From: Streptomyces filipinensis
Lineage (GTDB): Bacteria > Actinomycetota > Actinomycetes > Streptomycetales > Streptomycetaceae
Assembly (NCBI RefSeq): GCF_014649495.1
Contig: NZ_BMTD01000003.1
Location: forward strand, 124,001 to 188,000
Direction of reading: 5' to 3'
Length of the DNA stretch: 64,000 nucleotides
Below the pieces are notes generated by a model. The model searched no databases. It was given only the letters and a program-made list of their open reading frames with translations, and was not told where the DNA came from. The translations under genes and the position numbers were made by a program. Below are positions 41,612 through 52,827 of the stretch, in pieces (the stretch's first letter is position 1; every line of letters begins with the position of its first letter).

Positions 41612-43618
41612 TCACGTGGTGTGCCCGGCCACCCGCAGTGCGTGCACGAGGTCCCAGTACCGCTCGTCGGAGACGGCCCGCGCGGCACGGAGGAGCAGCG
41701 GGACGAGCCGGTGGGGGACGGGGGCGGCGCTGCGGGCGGCCTCCTCGGCGGTACGGACCCGTACGCACGCGTCCAGCAAGGCTCCCGCCTCCCGCTGGCG
41801 GCCCTCCTCCTCCAGCCGCAGCACGGCCGCGCCGATCTGCTCCGGCGGACGGGCCACACCCTGCCGCAGCAGCTGCCGCCCGTCGGCGTCCCGGCCGACG
41901 GCGGTCAGCGCGTCGGAGACGGCGACCAGCCGCTCCGCGGGCAGCGAGGCGGCCTCCCACAGCAGCGTCACCCAGTCGGCACCGAGCCCGGCGCGGTCCA
42001 GCGCGTCCGCCAGCGGCGGGAACCGGCCGGCCGGCCACTGCGCGGCCTCGGTCAGCAGTACGTGCGCCTCCCCGCTGCGACCCTCGGCCCGCAACCGCGC
42101 CAGCCGCTCCACGACCCCGGCGACGGCCGCCCCCGCCGCCGCGTCCACCGTCCCGCCACCGTCCGGCTCCGCCTCGACGGCCTCCGCACCCCCGGCGAAC
42201 CGGGCCCCACGCGCGGGCGCCTCCGGCATGACGGACGGCACCTGCTGCACGAGGTCCCCGTCCTCCGCCATCCCGGCGAACCGTGCACCGCCACGACGCC
42301 GCCTGCGCGGCTTGGCCGACGCCGAAGACCCCCCTGCCCGGGGCCCGGCCTCCCCTGGGCCCACCACAGGCGGCGCGAGGCCGTCCGCCGAGGGGGCCTG
42401 AACGGCCCTCTGGGCGGACGGGCCGATGTCAGGGGCGTCCGTGGGCACCTGCGCGGACAGGCCGGGGGCGGCGGCGTCCGTGGGCACCTGCGCGGACAAG
42501 GCGGGGGCGGCGGCGTCCGTCAGCGGGAAGGGCCGCGCCGGGGCGGGCGCGCCCGCGGCGTAGCCGACGGGGCCGGAGTCCTCACCCGCGCCGGACACGA
42601 CCGGATACGAGGACCGGCCCCCGGCAGCCGCATCGGCGAACGGGGACCGCTGGACCGCAGCAGGAGGACCCGCCGTGAGGCCGAAGACGTCGGACTCCTC
42701 ACCGGCACCGGACGCGACCGGATACGAGGACCGGCCCCCGGCAGCCGCATCGGCGAACGGGGACCGCTGGGCCGCAGCAGGAGGACCCGCCATGGAGGCA
42801 GCCGATCGGAAGCCCTCGTCGAAGGCGGACGCGGCGGCACGACCAGCGGCGTCGGAGGCGGGACCGGCGGCCCAGGACTCCGAGCCGGCCTCGCAGCGGA
42901 CAGGGGGCTCGGTACGCGCGGAGGCGGGGGCGGACTCGGACGGGCGCCGGGCGGCGTCCCGGACAGGCCCGGCCACATCCCGCTCGACCCCGCCAAGAGG
43001 CCCGGCGGCATCCCGGGCCACCCCCTCAAAACGCCCGGCCCCGTCCCGCTGGGCCCCGTCGAGGGGTCTGCGGGGTGGCGTCTTCGGGGGCACGGCCGGG
43101 GGGCCCGCCTCCCGGCGGGCCAGCTCCGCCAAGCGTCCCCGGAGTTCCGCGCACCTCGCGGTGGCGCGGGCGTGGTCGTCCCGGGCCCAGGCGAGGTCGA
43201 GGCGCAGGGAGTCGGCCTCATCGGCGGAGGCCGGGGCGGACAGCAGGCGAGTCAGCGCGGCCTGGCGTTCGACGGCGTAGCGCTGCTCGCGGAGCATGAC
43301 GTCGAGGCGGTCGGCCAGGGTGTCCCGCGCGCCGGGCCGGGCGTCGTACGCCGTGAGCGCGGCCCGGTGCAGGGCGCGGGCGCGCTCCCGCTCGGCCGCC
43401 GCGGCGGCGGGACCGTACCCCGCGGCGAGGTCCGCCAGCAGCGCCTCCACGACGTCCCACGGCGGCACCTCGCTGCCGTCCAGGCAGGCCCGCATGCCGT
43501 CGGGGTCGCGCTGCCAGAAGACCCCGCTCCAGCCACCGCCCGGCTCCAGGCGCGCCAGCAGGCCGTCCAGGTAGCTCGCGAACTCCCGCTCCCCACCGGG
43601 GAGTCGATCCACCGCCAT
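41612..43618 (-). CDS. Large repeat-rich hypothetical protein
   Basis: The 668-residue protein is not recognised as an enzyme. The N-terminal 170 residues are helical with likely coiled coil (AAAAAERERARALHRAALTA). Residues about 170-500 are low-complexity Ala/Pro/Gly/Ser with repeated SSYPV and QRSPFADAAAGG blocks. The C-terminal 170 residues are helical-repeat, TPR/PPR-like (LARLRAEGRSGEAHVLLTEA and similar). No signal peptide or membrane helix is present. The 207 bases before it toward the amidohydrolase contain that gene's promoter. It is a single-gene unit, followed on its upstream side by the XRE gene. Confidence 0.75.
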   Translation of the reverse strand: MAVDRLPGGEREFASYLDGLLARLEPGGGWSGVFWQRDPDGMRACLDGSEVPPWDVVEALLADLAAGYGPAAAAAERERARALHRAALTAYDARPGARDTLADRLDVMLREQRYAVERQAALTRLLSAPASADEADSLRLDLAWARDDHARATARCAELRGRLAELARREAGPPAVPPKTPPRRPLDGAQRDGAGRFEGVARDAAGPLGGVERDVAGPVRDAARRPSESAPASARTEPPVRCEAGSESWAAGPASDAAGRAAASAFDEGFRSAASMAGPPAAAQRSPFADAAAGGRSSYPVASGAGEESDVFGLTAGPPAAVQRSPFADAAAGGRSSYPVVSGAGEDSGPVGYAAGAPAPARPFPLTDAAAPALSAQVPTDAAAPGLSAQVPTDAPDIGPSAQRAVQAPSADGLAPPVVGPGEAGPRAGGSSASAKPRRRRRGGARFAGMAEDGDLVQQVPSVMPEAPARGARFAGGAEAVEAEPDGGGTVDAAAGAAVAGVVERLARLRAEGRSGEAHVLLTEAAQWPAGRFPPLADALDRAGLGADWVTLLWEAASLPAERLVAVSDALTAVGRDADGRQLLRQGVARPPEQIGAAVLRLEEEGRQREAGALLDACVRVRTAEEAARSAAPVPHRLVPLLLRAARAVSDERYWDLVHALRVAGHTT
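42579..42791 (-). repeat. 96-bp direct repeat at 117-bp spacing
   Basis: The blocks 42579-42674 and 42696-42791 are almost identical and encode SSYPV...QRSPFADAAAGG units. Shorter 36-bp repeats (GTCCGTGGGCACCTGCGCGG) lie around 42437-42520. Both periods keep the reading frame. Confidence 0.8.
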
Positions 43619-43756
43619 CGCTCAGCTCCCGCCCGACCGCCGGCACTTCCATCGGGCAGGCAACACCAGTCGTGTTACGGCACTGCTACACAGAGTTTTC
43701 CGGCAGTGCGCGGGCGCCTCATCGCGGGCCGGGGGCCGTTGCGCGGAGCCGGCACC

Positions 43757-44008
43757 TCACACGGGCGCGGGCACACACAGCGCGACCAGCTCGTCCATCG
43801 ACAGCCCGAGGACCTGGGCGAGCGCCGCCACGGTGAAGAACGCGGGCGTCGGCGCCCGGCCCGTCTCGATCTTGCGGAGCGTCTCGGCGGAGACGCCCGC
43901 CCGCGCGGCGACCTCGGCCATGCTCCGGCCGCCGCGCGCCTCGCGCAGCAACTGCCCGAGCCGCTCGCCGCGTTCGCGCTCTTCGGGGGTGAGGGGGGTG
44001 CGCACCAT
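43757..44008 (-). CDS. XRE-family transcriptional regulator
   Basis: The 83-residue protein is essentially one lambda-repressor-like helix-turn-helix (SMAEVAARAGVSAETLRKIETG) with a short C-terminal helix. A TAGAAT box ends 6 bases before its ATG, so its mRNA may be leaderless. It diverges from map across 61 bases that contain a palindrome, suggesting it represses itself and map. No ligand domain is present. Confidence 0.88.
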   Translation of the reverse strand: MVRTPLTPEERERGERLGQLLREARGGRSMAEVAARAGVSAETLRKIETGRAPTPAFFTVAALAQVLGLSMDELVALCVPAPV

Positions 44009-44014
44009 GCACCC

Positions 44015-44062
44015 ATTCTAATACCGCCCCCTCCCTCGCCCCCATTTAAATACCGGTATAGT
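44015..44062. promoter_or_regulatory. Divergent leaderless promoters with ATACCGGTAT palindrome
   Basis: Leftward, TAGAAT (44020-44015) lies 6 bases from the XRE ATG. Rightward, TATAGT (44057-44062) lies 7 bases from the map ATG, so both transcripts would start at or very near their start codons. A perfect palindrome ATACCGGTAT (44050-44059) overlaps the map -10 box, and a half-site ATACCG lies at 44021-44026 by the XRE -10. No good -35 boxes are seen. This is a probable XRE operator. Confidence 0.6.
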
Positions 44063-44069
44063 AATTGGC

Positions 44070-44873
44070 ATGGTGGAACTGAAGACGGACACATCGATCG
44101 ACGCGATGCACGCGGCGGGCCAGGTCGTCGGGCGGGCCCTGACGGCGGTACGGCAGGCCGCGGACGTCGGCGTCTCGCTGCTGGAGCTGGACGAGGTGGC
44201 ACGGGAGGTGCTGCGCGAGGCCGGGGCCTCGTCGCCGTTCCTCGGCTACCGCCCCTCCTTCGCCACGACCCCCTACCCGGCGGTGATCTGCGCCTCCGTG
44301 AACGACGCGATCGTGCACGGCATCCCCACCCGGTACCGGCTGCGTGACGGCGACCTGCTCTCCGTGGACTGCGGCGCGGAGCTGGACGGCTGGGCCGGCG
44401 ACTCCGCGCTGAGCTTCACGGTGGGCCGCCCGCGTCCGGCGGACCTCCGGCTGATCGAGACGGCCGAGCGCGCCCTGGCGGCGGGCATCGAGGCGGCCGT
44501 CGCCGGCAACCGCGTCGGCGACATCGCCCACGCCGTCGGCCGGGTGTGCCGTACGGCCGGCTACGGCATCCCGCAGGGCTTCGGCGGCCACGGCGTGGGC
44601 CGTCGTATGCACGAGGAGCCCGACGTCCCCAACGAGGGCCGTCCGGGGCGCGGACTGCCGCTGCGCCCCGGCATGGTCCTCGCGATCGAGCCGATGCTCA
44701 TCGCCGGCGGCAAGGACGCCTACTACGAGGCCGGCGACGGCTGGACCCTGCGCACGAGCGACGGCTCCCGCGCGGCCCACGTCGAGCACACCGTGGCCGT
44801 CACGCACTCCGGTCCCCGGATCCTCACGGCGAGGCAGGCGCCCGCAGGCCGCGCACCAGCGCCTCGCCCGTAG
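44070..44873 (+). CDS. map: Methionine aminopeptidase, type I
   Basis: The 267-residue metallopeptidase removes N-terminal methionine. The metal ligands sit in SVDCGAELDGWAGDSA (two Asp), GFGGHGVGRRMHEEP (His), AIEPML (Glu) and VEHTVAV (Glu), and the substrate His is in NDAIVHGIP. It is likely a second, non-ribosomal-cluster copy, since the housekeeping map normally lies by secY/adk. The mRNA appears leaderless. It diverges from an XRE regulator and is followed by a ClpC-type chaperone, suggesting conditional protein-quality control. Confidence 0.94.
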   Translation: MVELKTDTSIDAMHAAGQVVGRALTAVRQAADVGVSLLELDEVAREVLREAGASSPFLGYRPSFATTPYPAVICASVNDAIVHGIPTRYRLRDGDLLSVDCGAELDGWAGDSALSFTVGRPRPADLRLIETAERALAAGIEAAVAGNRVGDIAHAVGRVCRTAGYGIPQGFGGHGVGRRMHEEPDVPNEGRPGRGLPLRPGMVLAIEPMLIAGGKDAYYEAGDGWTLRTSDGSRAAHVEHTVAVTHSGPRILTARQAPAGRAPAPRP

Positions 44874-44974
44874 GCGAACATGCCCACCCCCACGGATCGT
44901 GACAAGGTGGGCATGAGCAACCCGCCCCCGGGTTACCCGGCCGCTCCGCATGCCGTCAGCGAAGGAACCATGCG

Positions 44975-47515
<2,541 letters not shown>

Positions 47516-47532
47516 AGCGTCTTCGGCGGGCC

Positions 47533-49335
47533 CTACGGCGCCGGGTCCACCACCATCGCCGAGCCGCCGCCGCGCCGTACCTTCTCGGCGGCGGCCAGCC
47601 ACTTCCCGTCCGGCAGCCGTTGCACGCCGGTGGCCGCGCCGATCTCCGGGTTGAGTGAGAAGGAGTGCCCGATGGCCTCCAGCTGCTTCCTCGTGTCGCT
47701 GTTGTAGAGGGCCGGTTCGAGTTCCGTCCTGGCCGCGTTGCGCTGGCTGGCGCGGGGTGCGGCGATGGCGTCGACCAGCGGCAGACGCCGGTCGAGGAAC
47801 TCTGTCAGGGTCTGCAGCACGGTCGTGATGATGGACGCGCCCCCGGGTGAACCGAGCGCCACCACCGGCCTGTTGTGCCCGTCCAGCACGATCGTGGGGG
47901 AGATCGACGAGCGGGGCCGCTTGCCCGGGCCGGGCAGGTTCGGGTCGTGCACCGCCGGGTTCGCCGGGACGAAGGAGAAGTCGGTGAGCTCGTTGTTGAG
48001 CAGGAAGCCCCGGCCGGGCACGGTCATGCCGCTGCCGCCGGTCTGCTCGATGGTGAGCGTGTAGGCGACGACGTTGCCCCACTTGTCGGCCACGGTCAGA
48101 TGCGTGGTGTTCTCGCCCTCGTACGTCGTCGGGGCCGCCGTGCCGCCCGGTGCGCAGGCCGCGGGGTCGCGCGGGTCGCCGGGGGCCAGCGGGCTGGTGA
48201 GGACCGCGTCGTCCTTGATCAGGCAGGCGCGGGAGTCGGCGTACCGCTGCGACAGCAGCTGTTTCGTCGGTACGTCCTCGAAGGCGGGGTCGCCGACCCA
48301 GCGCCCGCGGTCGGCGAAGGCGATCCGGCTCGCCTCGATGTAGTGGTGCAGGTACTGCACCTCGCCGGCCTTCGACAGGTCGGTGTTCTCCAGGATGTTG
48401 AGCGCCTCGCCGACCGTCGTGCCGCCCGAGGAGGAGGGTGCGATGGAGTACACGTTCAGACCGCGGTACGACGTCCTGGTGGGCGCCTGGGGCTTGGCGC
48501 GGTAGACGGCGAGGTCCTTCTCGGCGAGCTTGCCGGGGCGGGCGTTCCAGCCGGAGGCGGGGTCCACGGGCGGGTGTTCGACCGTCTTGACGATGTCGTC
48601 GCCGATGTCCCCGCGGTAGATCGCGCCGACGCCCCTGCGGCCCAGTTCCTCGTAGGTGCGGGCGAGTTCGGGGTTCTTCAGGGTGGAGCCGACGACGGGG
48701 AGCTGTCCGTCCGGCAGGAACAGCCTGGCGGTGTCGGGGAAGTAGCGGAACCGGGCCTCGTTGGACGCGGTCTGCGCGCGGAAGGTGTCGTCCACCGTGA
48801 AGCCGTCCCGGGCGATCCGCTCGGCCGGCCTGAGGACGGTGGCGAGCCTGTCGCTGCCCCACTCGTCCAGCGCCTCCTGCCAGGTGGCGGGGGTGCCCGG
48901 GGTACCGACGCTCAGGCCGCTGCTGACGGCGTCGGCGAACGCGAGCGGCTTGCCGTTCTCCGTGAACAGGTCGGAGTCGGCGCTGAGCGGCGCCGTCTCG
49001 CGGCCGTCGATGGTGTGCACGGTGCGCGTCTTGGCGTCGTAGTAGACGAAGTAGCCGCCTCCGCCGACGCCGGCGGAGTAGGGCTCGGTGACACCGAGCG
49101 CCGCGGCGGTGGCGACGGCCGCGTCGACCGCGTTGCCGCCGTGTCTGAGCACCTCGATGCCGGCGGCGGAGGCGTCCGCGTCGACGCTGGCCACGGCACC
49201 GCCGTAGCCGACGGCCACGGGAACCTTGCCGCCCGTACGGGCCGTCGCCGGGGCGGGCGGCGCCGCCGCCCCCACCGACACCATTGCGGCCGAGACCGCC
49301 AGAACCGCCAGTTTCCGCGTAGCTGGGCGACCCAT
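47533..49335 (-). CDS. ggt: Secreted gamma-glutamyltransferase
   Basis: The 600-residue Ntn hydrolase has an N-terminal signal peptide (KLAVLAVSAAMVSVGAAAPP). The autocleavage nucleophile is Thr410 in GENTTHLTVADKWGN, and the GSPGGASIITTV loop and PSSSGGTTVGEALN are conserved. It transfers or hydrolyses gamma-glutamyl groups of glutathione-like compounds or polyglutamate outside the cell. ATG 49335 follows GGGAGG. It is convergent with the ClpC gene (18 bases apart). It is a distant paralogue of the cytoplasmic-type enzyme at 28526. Confidence 0.94.
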   Translation of the reverse strand: MGRPATRKLAVLAVSAAMVSVGAAAPPAPATARTGGKVPVAVGYGGAVASVDADASAAGIEVLRHGGNAVDAAVATAAALGVTEPYSAGVGGGGYFVYYDAKTRTVHTIDGRETAPLSADSDLFTENGKPLAFADAVSSGLSVGTPGTPATWQEALDEWGSDRLATVLRPAERIARDGFTVDDTFRAQTASNEARFRYFPDTARLFLPDGQLPVVGSTLKNPELARTYEELGRRGVGAIYRGDIGDDIVKTVEHPPVDPASGWNARPGKLAEKDLAVYRAKPQAPTRTSYRGLNVYSIAPSSSGGTTVGEALNILENTDLSKAGEVQYLHHYIEASRIAFADRGRWVGDPAFEDVPTKQLLSQRYADSRACLIKDDAVLTSPLAPGDPRDPAACAPGGTAAPTTYEGENTTHLTVADKWGNVVAYTLTIEQTGGSGMTVPGRGFLLNNELTDFSFVPANPAVHDPNLPGPGKRPRSSISPTIVLDGHNRPVVALGSPGGASIITTVLQTLTEFLDRRLPLVDAIAAPRASQRNAARTELEPALYNSDTRKQLEAIGHSFSLNPEIGAATGVQRLPDGKWLAAAEKVRRGGGSAMVVDPAP

Positions 49336-49477
49336 GCGTACCTCCCGTCGGGACAGTCCGCGCAGCGTAACCAGATCGGTCCAGTACCGACAGTACGCCT
49401 GCGCGCCCTGCCGCACGAACGCCGCGCGTCGAACACGGGTACGTGGCCTTGGCCCGGGCCCGCTACCATGCGCGGCC

Positions 49478-50224
49478 ATGAACGACGACGTACGCAACAT
49501 CGTCCTGGGGCTGGTGGCGACCGGGATCTCGGCCTCCCTCGGCTGGCTCGCCAGAACGTACCTGTGGCGGCGCAAACTGCGCCGCAAACAGGTGTTCTTC
49601 GGGATGCCGGACCACTCGGAGTCGCTGCTGGTGGTCAACCACACCGCGGGCGGGCCGGAGTTGTCGGTGAAGCGGTACGACGTGTTCGCCCTGCTGGAGC
49701 TCTCCGCGCTCATCAAGGACTGCAACGCGCACGTCCAGGTGGTGGCGCACGACGCCATCCAGCAGGGCTTCGGCGAGCGCACGGAGTTCTGCGTCGGCGG
49801 TCCGTACTCGAACCGCCGGATGGCGGCTCATCTCTCCTCGCTGCTGCCGGGCGCGCGCATGAACGTGGAGACCGACGCCGGTCCGGAGCTCGGCGCCCTG
49901 CGGATCGGCGGGGAGGAGTACCGCATGGAGCGCGGGCGGTGCGAGTACGTCCTGCTCGCCCGGCTCAGCGCGGACGGCCGGGCGGAGTCCCGCCCGGTGT
50001 TCCTCTTCTGCGGCCAGCGCGCCATCACCAACCAGGCCGCGACCCGGTATCTCGCCCGCCACCACGAGCGGTTGCACCGCAAGTACGGCACCGGTTCCTT
50101 CGTCCTGCTGCTGAAGGTGGTCAACTCCCAGGCGTACGGCCCCGACGTGGTCGAACTGGTGGCGGACGTGACGCGGGCGGCGCGGACGCCCCTTCCCGAA
50201 CCGGCCGCCGCCGTCGGCGAGTGA
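49478..50224 (+). CDS. Membrane-anchored protein of unknown function
   Basis: The 248-residue protein has one N-terminal helix (VLGLVATGISASLGWLA) followed by a basic stop-transfer (WRRKLRRK) and a cytoplasmic-looking alpha/beta domain. The domain contains FCVGGPYSNRRMAAHL, VFLFCGQRAITNQAA and YGTGSFVLLLKVV. Alternating strands and the GGPYSN turn suggest a Rossmann-like or nucleotide-binding fold, but I do not recognise the family. ATG 49478 is chosen; the frame is open upstream without support. It stands alone between the secreted ggt and a secreted hydrolase. Confidence 0.75.
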   Translation: MNDDVRNIVLGLVATGISASLGWLARTYLWRRKLRRKQVFFGMPDHSESLLVVNHTAGGPELSVKRYDVFALLELSALIKDCNAHVQVVAHDAIQQGFGERTEFCVGGPYSNRRMAAHLSSLLPGARMNVETDAGPELGALRIGGEEYRMERGRCEYVLLARLSADGRAESRPVFLFCGQRAITNQAATRYLARHHERLHRKYGTGSFVLLLKVVNSQAYGPDVVELVADVTRAARTPLPEPAAAVGE

Positions 50225-50252
50225 TGTCTCAACATTCTTTACTGGCACGTAA

Positions 50253-50302
50253 CTTACCGACGGGTTACTTACGGTAAGGGAACGAGGTTACCGTCGGGTC
50301 AC
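50253..50302. promoter_or_regulatory. Two 16-bp near-palindromes before the secreted hydrolase
   Basis: CTTACCGACGGGTTAC (50253-50268) and GTTACCGTCGGGTCAC (50287-50302) share the pattern TNACC-N4-GGTNAC and lie 34 bases apart. CGGTAAG at 50272-50278 adds another half-site. They resemble TetR-family operators of actinobacterial lipid genes. Confidence 0.6.
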
Positions 50303-50333
50303 TTTGCACTGTTGACTAGTGAAGGAGTGACCC

Positions 50334-51902
50334 ATGGGACACGGTCGCACCACGCTGCGCGGCGCCACCGCCGGAGCGGTCTCGGCGGCGCTGATCGCCG
50401 GCACCGTCGTCGGCCTGGCGCCCGCCGCCGAGGCCGCCGCCCCGTCCGTGCGCTTCGTGGACATCACGGGTGACGGCGGCACCGTACTGAAGGGGAACGT
50501 CGTCACGCCCGCCGGCGCCGACGGCTCACGCCGCTACCCGCTGCTCGTACTGCCCACGAGCTGGTCCTTCCCGCAGGTCGAGTACCTCGCCCAGGCACAG
50601 AAGCTCGCCGACGCCGGCTATGTGGTGCTCACCTACAACGTGCGCGGGTTCTGGCAGTCCGGCGGGCAGATAGAAGTGGCCGGTCCGCCGGACGTAGCGG
50701 ACGCCTCCAAGGTCATCGACTGGGCCCTCGCGCACACGCCGGCCGACCCGCGGCACGTGGGCATGGCAGGGGTGTCGTACGGCGCCGGGATCAGTCTGCT
50801 CGCCGCCGCGCACGACAAGCGCATCAAGGCCGTGGCCGCGCTCAGCGGCTGGGCGGACCTGATCGACTCCATCTACTCGGGCCGCACCCAGCATGTGCAG
50901 GCCGCCGCCGTCCTGGACGGCACGGCCACCCTCACCGGCCGCGAGAGCCCGGAACTGAGGGAGATCTTCGACAACCTGTACTCCTCGAACCTGTCGAAGG
51001 AACAGCAGATGATCGACTGGGGGCGGAAGCGTTCCGCCGCGACCTACGTCGACCAGCTGAACAGCAACGGCGCGGCCGTGATGCTCGCCAACGCCTGGGG
51101 CGACACGGTCTTCCCGGTGAACCAGTACGCACGGTTCTACGAGAAGCTGACCGGGCCCAAGCGGCTCGAACTGCGGCCCGGCGACCACGCGACCGCCGAG
51201 CTGCCGGGCCTGTTCGGACTGCCCAACGACGTGTGGACGGACACCGGGCGCTGGTTCGACCACTATCTCAAGGGAGCCGACAACGGCATCGACCATGAAC
51301 AGCCGGTCCAGCTGAAGTCCCGTAGCGCGGGGGGGTACGAGGGCTACCCGGACTGGAAGTCGGTCGAGGCGGCGCGGAGGAAGTTCGCGCTCACGGGCTC
51401 CAGCACCATCCACGCGAACGTCGACTCCGGCGCGGACGGCGGGATCGTCTTCCTCTCCAGCATCCTCGACCAGATCGCCCAGCTGCCGCCGATGGCCTCG
51501 ATCCCGCTGCTGCCGCGCCGCTGGGCGGCGGTGTGGCAGTCGGAGCGGTACGCCGGCGCGCAGCAGGTGCGCGGCACGGCCACCCTGCACACCACGCTCA
51601 CCCCGACCGCGGAGAGCGGCACCCTCATCGCCTACCTGTACGACGTGGGGCCGCTGGGTGTCGGCAAGCTGGTCACGAACGCGCCGTACACCTGGCACGG
51701 ACGGACGCCCGGCGAGCCGTTCGACGTCGACCTGGACCTGTTCTCCACGGCCTACGACGTTCCCGCCGGGCACCGCCTCGCGCTGGTCGTCGACACGGTC
51801 GACCCGCTGTACATCGAGCACAACCCGTCCGGCGCGCAGCTGACCTTCTCCTCGCCCTCGGACGACCCGTCGTACGTGTCCGTCCCCGTGCGCGAGCAGT
51901 GA
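50334..51902 (+). CDS. Secreted CocE/X-Pro-dipeptidase-type alpha/beta hydrolase
   Basis: The 522-residue protein has a signal peptide ending near AAEAAAP. The alpha/beta hydrolase domain carries the nucleophile elbow GVSYGAG, an Asp in ANAWGDTVFP and His in RPGDHATAE. A C-terminal jelly-roll domain begins near residue 370, typical of the CocE/NonD X-prolyl dipeptidyl peptidase/acyl esterase group. It would cleave esters or peptides outside the cell. ATG 50334 follows GAAGGAG. The upstream palindromes suggest dedicated repression. Confidence 0.9.
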   Translation: MGHGRTTLRGATAGAVSAALIAGTVVGLAPAAEAAAPSVRFVDITGDGGTVLKGNVVTPAGADGSRRYPLLVLPTSWSFPQVEYLAQAQKLADAGYVVLTYNVRGFWQSGGQIEVAGPPDVADASKVIDWALAHTPADPRHVGMAGVSYGAGISLLAAAHDKRIKAVAALSGWADLIDSIYSGRTQHVQAAAVLDGTATLTGRESPELREIFDNLYSSNLSKEQQMIDWGRKRSAATYVDQLNSNGAAVMLANAWGDTVFPVNQYARFYEKLTGPKRLELRPGDHATAELPGLFGLPNDVWTDTGRWFDHYLKGADNGIDHEQPVQLKSRSAGGYEGYPDWKSVEAARRKFALTGSSTIHANVDSGADGGIVFLSSILDQIAQLPPMASIPLLPRRWAAVWQSERYAGAQQVRGTATLHTTLTPTAESGTLIAYLYDVGPLGVGKLVTNAPYTWHGRTPGEPFDVDLDLFSTAYDVPAGHRLALVVDTVDPLYIEHNPSGAQLTFSSPSDDPSYVSVPVREQ

Positions 51903-51948
51903 TCTCCGGCTGCCGCCGGACGAGCCTGGCCCGTGAACTGCCGTCCCC

Positions 51949-52827
51949 CTAGGGTTTCGGGGCCATGGGGGGCTCCCCACCCGGCAGCGGCGCCCCAGGG
52001 CCGGCCGCGGCGACCGCCACGGCCTCGGTCCTGGGGCTGCGCTGCTCACGGCGGGACACCCGGCCGGCGCACCACGAGAGCAGCATGCACATCCCGATGT
52101 AGATCGGCGAGATCACCATCACCACAGGGATGAACGGCAAATCGTAGTCGAGGTTGGAGGCGATGAGCTTCCCGGCATGGAGGAACTCCTCGTAGGTGAC
52201 GAGATAGCCGAGCGAGGTGTCCTTCAGGGCGACCACCAACTGGCTGATGACGGCGGGCAGCATGGCGCGCACCGCCTGCGGGAGAAGGACGTGCGCCATG
52301 ACCTGGGTCTTACGCATGCCGAGCGCGAACGCGGCCTCCCGCTGGCCGCGTTCGACGGCGTTCACACCGGAGCGGAGGACCTCGGCGAGCACCGAGCCGT
52401 TGTACAGGGTGAGTCCTGCGACGAGCGCGGGCAGCGGCTGGACCTTCAGCGCCACGAAGATGAAGAAGATCATCACGAGTACGGGCATGGCGCGGAAGAA
52501 CTCCACGACGAGCGCGGCCGCCCACCGCACCGGCCGGTGGTCCGACAACCGCCCGACGGCCAGCAGCCCGCCGAGGGCGAGGGAGAGGAGGGCGGCGATC
52601 GCGAAGGCCTTCAGCGTGTTGCCGAGGCCGCGCAGCAACAGCTCCTGGATCCCCTTGTACGCGAAGGGCGTCCACTTGGTGGTGGTGAACTGGCCGGTGT
52701 CGACGAGGAGATACAGGATCCAGGCGACCAGGCCGAGGATGACGGCGGTGGCGAGGACGCCGTAGACGCGGTGCCGCTGCCGGGTGCGTGGTCCGGGGAC
52801 GTCGTAGAGGGCGGTGGCACCGGTCAC
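51949..52827 (-). CDS. Amino-acid ABC transporter permease (GluD-like)
   Basis: The 292-residue polar amino-acid permease has five or more helices. The ABC-interaction loop EAAFALGMRKTQVMAHVLLPQAVR is present, cut here for length: key residues EAA-x3-G at about 195-202. Its C-terminus is Arg/Pro-rich. GTG at 52827 overlaps the stop of the partner permease by four bases. It closely follows the GluC/GluD pattern of actinobacterial glutamate transporters. Confidence 0.9.
   Translation of the reverse strand: MTGATALYDVPGPRTRQRHRVYGVLATAVILGLVAWILYLLVDTGQFTTTKWTPFAYKGIQELLLRGLGNTLKAFAIAALLSLALGGLLAVGRLSDHRPVRWAAALVVEFFRAMPVLVMIFFIFVALKVQPLPALVAGLTLYNGSVLAEVLRSGVNAVERGQREAAFALGMRKTQVMAHVLLPQAVRAMLPAVISQLVVALKDTSLGYLVTYEEFLHAGKLIASNLDYDLPFIPVVMVISPIYIGMCMLLSWCAGRVSRREQRSPRTEAVAVAAAGPGAPLPGGEPPMAPKP

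Noticed and set aside
44866..44884. ClgR-like GTTCGC...GCG site upstream of the clpC-like gene
   Set aside because: The spacing to GCG is one base off the GTTCGC-N5-GCG consensus and it overlaps the end of map.
44881..44913. Inverted repeat TGCCCACC / GGTGGGCA between map and clpC
   Set aside because: The 17-base spacer is long and no promoter boxes fit it; it could be a weak terminator or operator but I cannot support either.
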